Assembly (NCBI GenBank): GCA_027021325.1
Contig: JALUUN010000503.1
Location: 1 to 7,736, forward strand
Length of the DNA stretch: 7,736 bases
From: Planctomycetota bacterium
Lineage (GTDB): Bacteria > Planctomycetota > UBA1135
Reading direction: 5' to 3'
In this document: piece by piece, positions 1-5,983 of the stretch
Layout: each line of letters starts with the position of its first letter
How positions within the stretch are numbered: position 1 is the first letter of the stretch
Translations under genes and position numbers: made by a program
Notes under the pieces: model-generated
What the model saw: the letters and a program-made list of their open reading frames with translations, nothing else
Databases searched by the model: none
Told to the model about the DNA's origin: nothing

Positions 1-1
1 C

Positions 2-349
2 GGGGCCATGGTCCCGGTCTGTACCCAGGCCGCCGAGCGCATCGCCGAGGCGCGCGGCGCCCAGGTCCGGGTCGTGGACCTGCGCACCCTTCTGCCCCTG
101 GACGAGGACGCCGTCCTGGAGTCCGCCCGCGAGTGCGGGCGGGTGGTCGTGGTGCACGAGGCGCCGCGCTTTTGCGGTTACGGCGCCGAGGTCTCCGCCT
201 TGATCGCCGAGCACGCCATCGAATGGATGGAGGCGCCGGTCAAGCGGGTGACCGGCTTCGACACGCCCTTCCCGAATACCCTCGAGCACTACTACCTGCC
301 GGATGCCCGCCGGGTCCTCGACGCGATCGAGCAGGTTCTCGACTTCTGA
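2..349 (+). CDS. 2-oxoacid (branched-chain type) dehydrogenase E1 component, beta subunit, C-terminal part (5' end outside window)
   Basis: This is the 3' end of an E1-beta gene; the reading frame is open from base 2, so the first visible ATG (base 8) is internal. E1-beta pairs with E1-alpha to form the thiamine-diphosphate enzyme that decarboxylates 2-oxoacids and acylates the lipoyl group of E2. The visible 115 residues are the transketolase C-terminal domain, including VVDLRTLLPLD, then RVVVVHEAPRFCGYGAEV, then VKRVTGFDTPFP. The ending (LEHYYLPDARRVLDAIEQVL) resembles the BCKDH E1-beta tail, with a conserved Tyr-x-Pro-Asp and a final helix. The N-terminal domain with the catalytic and cofactor-contacting residues lies upstream. 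The E2 gene follows after 25 bases and E1-alpha comes after that, so the three form one operon. The family is clear; the exact substrate (branched-chain, pyruvate or acetoin) cannot be fixed from this fragment. Confidence 0.93.
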   Translation, partial: GAMVPVCTQAAERIAEARGAQVRVVDLRTLLPLDEDAVLESARECGRVVVVHEAPRFCGYGAEVSALIAEHAIEWMEAPVKRVTGFDTPFPNTLEHYYLPDARRVLDAIEQVLDF

Positions 350-365
350 TCCTTCCCTTCAGCAC

Positions 366-369
366 GAGG
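366..369 (+). promoter_or_regulatory. Ribosome binding site of the E2 gene
   Basis: GAGG lies 5 bases before the ATG at 375. It supports starting E2 there rather than at the in-frame ATG at 303, which lies inside the E1-beta gene and would add 24 residues ahead of the lipoyl domain. Confidence 0.6.
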
Positions 370-374
370 TTGCG

Positions 375-1664
375 ATGCCCACCATCGAGTTCAAGCTCCC
401 CGACATCGGCGAAGGCGTCCACGAGGGCGAGATCGTCCGGTGGATCGTTCCCGAGGGCGCCCCGGTCCAGGAGGATGAGCCGGTCGTCGAGGTGATGACC
501 GACAAGGCGACGGTCGAGATCCCCGCTCCGGCCAGCGGCGTGGTGAGCAAGCATCTGGTGAAGGAGGGCGAGGTCGCCAAGGTCGGCTCGGTGATCTTCG
601 TCATCGAGAGCGAGGGCGGGGGCGGCGGGGCCGCGGAGCCCGCTCCTGCGGCTGCGCGCGAGGAGCCGGCCGCGGCAGCGGCGCCTCCGGCGGGCGGCGG
701 CACCGCGGCGGCCGTGGCCGCTCCGCCGGCACCGCCTGCTGCTCCGGCGGCGACGGGCCGGAAGGTGAAGGCCGCCCCGGCCACCCGGCGTCTGGCGCGT
801 GAGCTGGGGGTGGACCTCGCGACAGTGACCGGAAGCGGCCCTGGAGGCCGGGTCCGGCCCGAGGACGTGCGCGCTGCCGCCGCCCGCCAGGAGGCCCCCG
901 CGGCGGCCCCGGAGCCCGCCGCGGCCCCGGCACCGCCGCCTTCCTTCCCCAAGGTGGCCGGTAGCCGTGAGGTGGAGCGGGTGCCCTTCCGCGGCATCCG
1001 CAAGCGCACCGCCGAGGCCATGGTGCGCAGCAAGTACACCGCTCCGCACTTCAGCCTCATCGAGGAAGTGGACGTCACCGAACTCAGGGCCGTCCGCCAG
1101 AAGGCCAGGGAGCGCGGCGAGGCCCTGGGCGTGAAGGTCACCTGGCTGCCCTGGATCATGAAGGCCGTGGCCCTCGGGCTGCAGGAGTTCCCGCAACTGA
1201 ACTCCATGCTCGACGAGGAGGCGCAGGAGATCCTCACCTTCCACTATGTCAACCTGGGGATCGCGGTGGACACGCCGCGCGGCCTGATGGTGCCGGTGGT
1301 GGAGGATGTGCACCTCAAGGGTGTGCTGCAGCTCGCGGCCGAGGTCCGGGATCTCGCCCAGCGGGCCCGGGAGGGCCGGATCAAGCCCGAGGAGCTGAAG
1401 GGCTCGACCTTCTCCATCACCAATGCCGGCAACATCGGCGGCGTCTTTGCCACGCCGATCATCAACTTCCCCAACGTGGCCATCCTCGGCGTTCACACCA
1501 TCCGCCGCCTGCCGCGGGTGATGTCCGACGACAGCATCGAGCCGCGGGACGTGATGATGTTGAGCATCAGCATCGACCACCGGCTGGTGGACGGCGCCGA
1601 CGGAGCACGCTTCATGGTCCGGGTCCGGGAGCTCCTCGAGAACCCGGCCCTCATGCTCCTCTGA
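375..1664 (+). CDS. Dihydrolipoamide acyltransferase (E2) of a 2-oxoacid dehydrogenase complex, BCKDH-like
   Basis: E2 forms the core of the complex and moves the acyl group from E1 to CoA on a swinging lipoyl arm. The 429-residue protein has the full order of domains. One lipoyl domain spans about residues 2-79, with the lipoylated lysine K44 in EVMTDKATVEIP. An Ala/Pro/Gly-rich flexible linker covers about 80-130. The peripheral subunit-binding domain is at about 132-170 (ATRRLARELGVDL, then GSGPGGRVRPEDV). A second Ala/Pro linker runs to about 192. The acyltransferase domain is at about 197-429, with catalytic His402 and Asp406 in SIDHRLVDGADG and the conserved STFSITNAGNIGG strand near 344-356. 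Length and the single lipoyl domain match bacterial BCKDH E2. Residues 1-2 are followed directly by the lipoyl fold, so the start is well placed. It sits between E1-beta and E1-alpha. Substrate preference is inferred from resemblance, not proven. Confidence 0.95.
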   Translation: MPTIEFKLPDIGEGVHEGEIVRWIVPEGAPVQEDEPVVEVMTDKATVEIPAPASGVVSKHLVKEGEVAKVGSVIFVIESEGGGGGAAEPAPAAAREEPAAAAAPPAGGGTAAAVAAPPAPPAAPAATGRKVKAAPATRRLARELGVDLATVTGSGPGGRVRPEDVRAAAARQEAPAAAPEPAAAPAPPPSFPKVAGSREVERVPFRGIRKRTAEAMVRSKYTAPHFSLIEEVDVTELRAVRQKARERGEALGVKVTWLPWIMKAVALGLQEFPQLNSMLDEEAQEILTFHYVNLGIAVDTPRGLMVPVVEDVHLKGVLQLAAEVRDLAQRAREGRIKPEELKGSTFSITNAGNIGGVFATPIINFPNVAILGVHTIRRLPRVMSDDSIEPRDVMMLSISIDHRLVDGADGARFMVRVRELLENPALMLL

Positions 1665-1667
1665 TCC

Positions 1668-2852
1668 GTGGCTTCCTCCCGGCGCACCCCCTCCAACGGC
1701 GAGGCCGGCGGGCTGCGTCTGGCCGAACCTCCGGGCGTGCGCCTGGTGAAGGCCCTGGCCGAGGGCGACCGCTCCCTGCGCAAGAGCTTCGAGGGGCCGC
1801 TCCCGGAGGAGGACGGCCTTCTGCGCCTCTACGAGGCCATGTTGACCACCCGGCTCCTGGACGACCGGATGCTCAAGCTCCAGCGTCAGGGCCGGGTAGC
1901 CTTCGTCGGCACCGCGACCGGCCTCGAGGCCTCCATCCACGGCAGCGCCGCCGCTTTCGGACCGGACGACTGGGTGTTCAGCGCCCTGCGCGAGGGGGGA
2001 GCCGCCGTGCAGCGTGGCATGCCTCTCTATGACTACGTCGCCCATATGTTCGGCAACCGCGACGACACGGCGAAGGGACGGCAGATGCCGAACCATTTCC
2101 AGTGCAAGGAAGTCCGGTTCCCGAGCTGGAGTTCGGTCATCGGAACGCAGCTGCCGCACGCCGTCGGCTGCGCCCTGGCCATGAAGAAGCGCGGCGAGCC
2201 GAGCATCGTCTGCGCCTACAGCGGTGACGGCGCCACCTCCTCCAATGGCTTCCACTCGGCGATGAACTTCGCCGGCGTGTTCCAGGCGCCCGTCGTCTTC
2301 GTGGTCATCGACAACGGCTGGGCGATCAGCGTGCCGAGCAGCAGACAGACGGCCGCGCCGAGCTACGGGGCCAAGGCCCGGGCTTACGGAATGCCCGGCG
2401 TGGACGTGGACGGGAACGACGTCCTGGCGGTCTACGCCGAGGTGCGCAGGGCGGCCGACCGCGCCCGCGCCGGCGGCGGCCCGGGACTCGTCGCCTGCCG
2501 CAGTTACCGGATGGGCGGGCACTCCTCCAGTGACGACCCGAGCCGCTACCGCAGCCGCGAGGAGGAGGAGTACTGGGCGCAGCGGGATCCGCTCCTGCGC
2601 TTCGGGCGCTACCTGGAGGCGCAGGGGCTCCTCGATGAGGAGCGGCGCGAGAGGTTGCACCGCGAGATCACTGCCCGCATCGCTGCCGCCGTGGAGAAGG
2701 CGGAGGCCGTGGGCCCGCCCCCCCTGGAGACGCTTCTCGAAGACACCTGGGCGGTTCCGCCGCCCTCGCTGCGGCGGCAGGTCCTCGACGCCCTGCGGGT
2801 GGTCGCCGAGAAGGGCGAGGCCGAGAAGGTGGCCGGCCGTTTCCCGCTCTGA
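1668..2852 (+). CDS. 2-oxoacid (branched-chain type) dehydrogenase E1 component, alpha subunit
   Basis: E1-alpha binds thiamine diphosphate and, with E1-beta, decarboxylates the 2-oxoacid. The 394-residue protein has the cofactor motif starting GDG at 186-188 and closing with Asn216 (VVIDNGWAIS). An upstream segment (SSVIGTQLPHAVGCALAMKK, about 155-174) and the loop YRMGGHSSSDDPSRYR (about 280-295) resemble BCKDH E1-alpha. His285 lines up with the catalytic-loop His of the human enzyme's HHS motif; the preceding His is Gly here. The start is a GTG only 3 bases after the E2 stop, with no clear Shine-Dalgarno sequence, so translation probably depends on coupling. Residues 1-45 are poorly conserved, and a later GTG (1737 or 1746) is possible. 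The C-terminal helical region (about 300-394) is normal for the family. The gene ends the operon segment; no E3 gene follows. Branched-chain specificity is inference, but the family call is firm. Confidence 0.93.
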   Translation: MASSRRTPSNGEAGGLRLAEPPGVRLVKALAEGDRSLRKSFEGPLPEEDGLLRLYEAMLTTRLLDDRMLKLQRQGRVAFVGTATGLEASIHGSAAAFGPDDWVFSALREGGAAVQRGMPLYDYVAHMFGNRDDTAKGRQMPNHFQCKEVRFPSWSSVIGTQLPHAVGCALAMKKRGEPSIVCAYSGDGATSSNGFHSAMNFAGVFQAPVVFVVIDNGWAISVPSSRQTAAPSYGAKARAYGMPGVDVDGNDVLAVYAEVRRAADRARAGGGPGLVACRSYRMGGHSSSDDPSRYRSREEEEYWAQRDPLLRFGRYLEAQGLLDEERRERLHREITARIAAAVEKAEAVGPPPLETLLEDTWAVPPPSLRRQVLDALRVVAEKGEAEKVAGRFPL

Positions 2853-2896
2853 GGAGGCCTCGCGCCGGGCGGCCGGGCGCAGGCTAGAGTCGGGGC

Positions 2897-4792
2897 ATGG
2901 GGATCGCGGCCGTCCTCCTCCTGCTTCTGCAGGATCCCGGCAGCCTGCCGCCGGGCGCCGACCTCACCACCTGGCGCATGCTGGAGGAGGACCTCCGCGC
3001 CCCGCGCCATCCGGGGGACGGCGGCGGCCAGGCCCGCCTCGTCGCCGGCCCCCGCGACGGGATCCCCGCCGGTTCCGTCGCCTCCTGGACCTTCCGCTAC
3101 ACCGCCGGCCCCCTGGGCGTTCGCGAGGGAGGAGCGGTCTTCTTCCAGGCGCCGGCCTTCTGGGGGTGGTCGCCGCCGGTCCTCGACGATGAGGAGGCGC
3201 CGGGCTTCCTCCGTGCGCGCTCTCTGGCGGAAGGCTGCCGCCTCGAAGTGGCAATCGCCGACCGCGGGCTCGTGGCCTTCCATGTACGCGGCCGGGAGCT
3301 CCGTCCGGGGGAGGAGATCGAGGTGATCTACGGAGCCGGCCCGGCCGGGGCGGTGGCCGACCGCTTCGCCGAGGACGAAAGTCCCTTCTGGTTCGCCGTG
3401 GACGCCGACGGAGACGGCGTCCGCGCCCTGGTTCCCGATCCGCCCCGGGTCCGGATCGTGGCCGGCGAGGCGGCGCGGATCCACGCCGTCCTGCCGGTGA
3501 CGGCCGAGCCCGGCCAGGCCCTGCGCCTCCATCTCGCCGTCCTCGACCGTGCGGGGAACGCGGGGGTTCCCTTCGAGGGCAGCCTGCAGGTTGCGGGCCA
3601 CGTCGAGGAGCTCGGTGCCCCGGAGGAGGTCCACTTCCAGCAAGAAGACCGCGGCCTGCGGATCCTGGAGCTCGTGCCCCGGCGCCCCGGCGTCTTCCGC
3701 CTGGAGTTCCGCGGTCCGGGCGGCCTCGAGGGCCGGAGCAACCGGGTGGCCGTGCGTCCCGGGGCGCCGCGAATCCTCTGGGCGGATCTCCAGGTGCACA
3801 CCGCCCTCTCCGATGGGACCGGCACGCCCGAACAGGTCCTCGCCTACGCCCGGGACGTCGCTGGCCTGGATGCCGTCGCCCTCACCGACCACGACCACTG
3901 GGGCTTCGGCTTCCTGGACCGCGACCCGGCCGCCTGGCGCCGGGTCCTCGACGCCGTGGCCGCGGCCCACGAGCCCGGAGTCTTCGTGGCCCTGCCGGGC
4001 TTCGAGTGGACGCACTGGCTCTACGGCCACCGCCATGTCCTCTACTTCCAGGACGAGGCGCCCCTCTTTTCCGCCCTGGATCCCCGGACCGGGACGCCGG
4101 ACGGGCTGTGGAGCGCTCTGGAGGGTTTCGAGGCCCTCACCGTGGCCCACCACTCCGCCGGCGCTCCGGTGCCCGTGGACTGGAGCTGGGCGCCGCCGCC
4201 CGGCCGCGAGCCCGTGACCGAGATCGTGTCCGTCCACGGCAGCAGCGAGGCGCCGGACTGTCCGGGCCTCGTGCGCCACCCTCTGCCGGGCCACTTCGTT
4301 CGCGACCAGCTCGACGCCGGGCGGATCCTCGGCTTCATCGGTTCCGGCGACGGGCATGACGGGCATCCCGGCCTGACCCACCTGGCCTCCCCGAGCGGCG
4401 GGCTGGCGGCGATCCTCGCCCGGGACCGGACGCGGGAGGCCATCCTGGAGGCTCTGCGCGCCCGGCGCTGCTACGCCACCAACGGCCCGCGCATCCTCCT
4501 CGGCTTCGAAGCCGGGGGCTGGCCCATGGGCTCCATCCTGCCGCCGTCCTCCTTCCGTGAGGGGCTCGAATGTGTAATGCGCGTCGCCGCACCTTCGCCG
4601 GTGCGCAGGCTGGAACTGATCCGAAGCGGCACCGTCGTGCTGCGCGTGGACGCCTCCGGGCGCGAGGTCTTCCACCTGCGCGAGACCGTGCAGGGCCTGC
4701 GGGACGGCGAGTATCTCTACGTCCGCGTCCTCCTGGAGGACGGCGGCATGGCCTGGTCGAGCCCCGTGTTCCTGCGCGAGGAGGCGGACTGA
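2897..4792 (+). CDS. PHP-superfamily (DUF3604-like) metal-dependent hydrolase-type protein with N-terminal beta-rich domain
   Basis: PHP proteins are metal-dependent phosphoesterases or related hydrolases; the substrate here is unknown. The 631-residue protein starts with a short hydrophobic stretch (residues 3-11, AAVLLLLLQ) that lacks a positive n-region, so it is at best a weak export signal. Residues about 20-290 form a beta-rich region with SVASWTFRYTAGPLGV and WGWSPP, reminiscent of regions preceding DUF3604 PHP domains. The PHP domain runs about 293-545: ADLQVHTALSDGTGTPEQ (motif I), ALTDHDHWGF (motif II, D331-H334), PGFEWTHW (E370), H378/H380, AHHSAG (H418-H419), VHGSSE (H448), and IGSGDGHDGHPG (D485, H487). 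It then has RRCYATNGPRILL, typical of the family. A beta-rich tail of about 85 residues follows. The first His of the usual HxH motif is Gln299. An in-frame TAG at 2885 makes ATG 2897 the first possible start. The next gene starts one base after its stop. Confidence 0.85.
   Translation: MGIAAVLLLLLQDPGSLPPGADLTTWRMLEEDLRAPRHPGDGGGQARLVAGPRDGIPAGSVASWTFRYTAGPLGVREGGAVFFQAPAFWGWSPPVLDDEEAPGFLRARSLAEGCRLEVAIADRGLVAFHVRGRELRPGEEIEVIYGAGPAGAVADRFAEDESPFWFAVDADGDGVRALVPDPPRVRIVAGEAARIHAVLPVTAEPGQALRLHLAVLDRAGNAGVPFEGSLQVAGHVEELGAPEEVHFQQEDRGLRILELVPRRPGVFRLEFRGPGGLEGRSNRVAVRPGAPRILWADLQVHTALSDGTGTPEQVLAYARDVAGLDAVALTDHDHWGFGFLDRDPAAWRRVLDAVAAAHEPGVFVALPGFEWTHWLYGHRHVLYFQDEAPLFSALDPRTGTPDGLWSALEGFEALTVAHHSAGAPVPVDWSWAPPPGREPVTEIVSVHGSSEAPDCPGLVRHPLPGHFVRDQLDAGRILGFIGSGDGHDGHPGLTHLASPSGGLAAILARDRTREAILEALRARRCYATNGPRILLGFEAGGWPMGSILPPSSFREGLECVMRVAAPSPVRRLELIRSGTVVLRVDASGREVFHLRETVQGLRDGEYLYVRVLLEDGGMAWSSPVFLREEAD
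4778..4784 (+). promoter_or_regulatory. Ribosome binding site of the glycosyltransferase gene, inside the end of the PHP gene
   Basis: GAGGAGG lies within the last codons of the PHP gene, 9 bases before a GTG start at 4794. It explains the use of GTG and points to co-translation of the two genes. Confidence 0.6.
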
Positions 4793-4793
4793 G

Positions 4794-5846
4794 GTGGGTT
4801 CCCCGCGGGTCTCGGTCCTCCTGCCCTTCGACGGCCTGGACGAGGCCCTCCTGACCAGCCTGGAGAGCCTGCGCCGGCAGACCCTGGAGGACTGGGAGGG
4901 CGTCCTGGTCGCCAACGGTCCGGCGGCGGCGGCCCTCGCCGGCCGGCCCCGCGCCCAGGAGCCGCCCGCGCTGGAGGCCCTGCGCTTCCTCCTGGCCCTG
5001 GACCGGCGTTTTCGTCTGCTGCTCCTGCCCGAGGGGGAGGAGGGCCTGGTGGCGGTCCTGAACCACGGCTGGGCGGCCTGCCGGGGCCCTTTCGTGGCTC
5101 GTATGGATGCCGACGACTGCATGCATCCCGAGCGCCTGGAGCGCCAGGCCGCCTTCCTGGAGGAGAATCCGCGCCTCGCCGGCTGCGGCTGCCATCCGCG
5201 GCTCTTCCCGCGTTCGGAACTGGGACCGGGCATCCTCGAGTACGAGGCCTGGCTCTGTTCCCTGAAGAACGCCGGCGACGTGTGGCGCGACCGCTTCATT
5301 GAGTGCCCCCTGGCGCACCCGAGCCTGGTCTTCCGCCGGGAGGCCCTGCCCGCTGTGCCCTACCGCGACCGCGGCTGGCCGGAGGACTGGGATCTGGTCC
5401 TGCGCATCCTCGGCCACGGGCCCTTGCTCGGGGTGGTGCCGGAGCCCCTCCTCGCCTGGCGCCGCCACGCGGGCAACCTCCACCGCTGGCATCCCGCCTA
5501 CACCCAGGACCGCTTCCTGGCCTGCCGGGCGGTGCATCTCGCCCGCCAGTTCCTGGCCGGTCGCCAGGAGTATGTGCTCTGGGGCTACGGCGGCACGGGA
5601 CGGCGCCTGTCCGCCGCCCTTCAGCGCCTGGGTTGCAGCTGCCTCTGGATCGTCGAGCTGCACCCGCGCCGCCTGGGCCAGCGCATCCGCAGCGCCGAGG
5701 TCATCCCTCCGGAAGGCCTGGCGGAGGTCCCGGTCTCGGTGCCGGTGGTGGTCAGTGTCGCCGGACTCGAGGCCAGGACGGAGATCCGCATGTTTCTCGA
5801 GCGGATCGGGCGCGTCGAGGGGGTGGACTTCGTCGTTGCCGCCTGA
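4794..5846 (+). CDS. Family 2 glycosyltransferase with C-terminal Rossmann-like domain
   Basis: This protein probably transfers a sugar from a nucleotide-sugar donor; donor and acceptor are unknown. The GT-A fold spans about residues 4-250: PRVSVLLPFDG at the start, SLESLRRQTLEDWE, then VARMDADDCMHPERLERQ with the metal-binding DADD at 105-108. IECPLAHPSLVFRREAL (169-185) follows, then the acceptor-side WPEDWDLVLRIL (E197-D198, likely catalytic base region) and LLAWRRHAGNLHRW. Residues about 258-350 form a second domain beginning YVLWGYGGTGRRL (glycine-rich loop at 264-269) and ending VEGVDFVVAA. No signal peptide or membrane segment is seen, so it is likely cytoplasmic. The usual first motif (VDDGS type) is replaced by LVANGPAAAA at 38-47, so donor binding may differ. 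The overall layout recalls eukaryotic B3GNTL1/QTGAL. The GTG start is one base after the PHP stop and has a good binding site. The GT2 call is firm; the role is not known. Confidence 0.87.
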   Translation: MGSPRVSVLLPFDGLDEALLTSLESLRRQTLEDWEGVLVANGPAAAALAGRPRAQEPPALEALRFLLALDRRFRLLLLPEGEEGLVAVLNHGWAACRGPFVARMDADDCMHPERLERQAAFLEENPRLAGCGCHPRLFPRSELGPGILEYEAWLCSLKNAGDVWRDRFIECPLAHPSLVFRREALPAVPYRDRGWPEDWDLVLRILGHGPLLGVVPEPLLAWRRHAGNLHRWHPAYTQDRFLACRAVHLARQFLAGRQEYVLWGYGGTGRRLSAALQRLGCSCLWIVELHPRRLGQRIRSAEVIPPEGLAEVPVSVPVVVSVAGLEARTEIRMFLERIGRVEGVDFVVAA

Positions 5847-5983
5847 GCGTCCGCCGGTGGAGGAATCCGCGACCGGAAGCCTTCTTCACCTCCAGGCCCG
5901 GAGCCCGTCGCGGGTCGCTTCTGGATCCCAGGCCGGGAGATCCGGAACAGACATCCTCTTGCGCGTGGGACGGATCCGTGCGT
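5847..5983. other. Convergent intergenic region with small hairpins
   Basis: This 137-base space separates the glycosyltransferase stop from the stop of the minus-strand hybrid kinase. It holds two small inverted repeats: CCCG/CGGG around a 3-base loop at 5904-5914, and GGATC/GATCC around an 11-base loop at 5923-5943. Neither is followed by a T-tract on either strand, so a classic intrinsic terminator is not supported. Weak bidirectional termination or Rho-dependent ending is possible. No credible gene or promoter was seen. Confidence 0.35.

Noticed and set aside
303..374. An upstream start for E2 at the ATG at 303
   Set aside because: It lies inside E1-beta and adds 24 residues before a lipoyl domain that normally begins at the N-terminus; the ATG at 375 has a GAGG at good spacing.
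600..960. Ala/Pro/Gly-rich GC repeats in E2 as a DNA repeat element
   Set aside because: They encode the flexible linkers between E2 domains, a normal feature of the family.
240..2660. An 806-codon open frame on the minus strand opposite the dehydrogenase genes
   Set aside because: It is antisense to three well-supported enzyme genes, is low-complexity (His/Gly/Ala/Arg-rich) and has no recognisable domain. Long antisense frames are expected at this GC content.
2862..2880. Hairpin GCGCC/GGCGC after E1-alpha as a terminator
   Set aside because: The stem is 5 pairs with a 9-base loop and no following T-run; GC-rich DNA yields such repeats by chance.
2885..2890. TAGAGT as a -10 box for the PHP gene
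   Set aside because: It matches only four of six positions, lies too close to the start codon (six bases), and has no -35 element in the GC-rich DNA upstream.
2609..5299. An 896-codon open frame on the minus strand opposite the PHP and glycosyltransferase genes
   Set aside because: It is antisense to genes with clear motifs, its product is Arg/Gly/Pro-rich, and it spans several gene boundaries.
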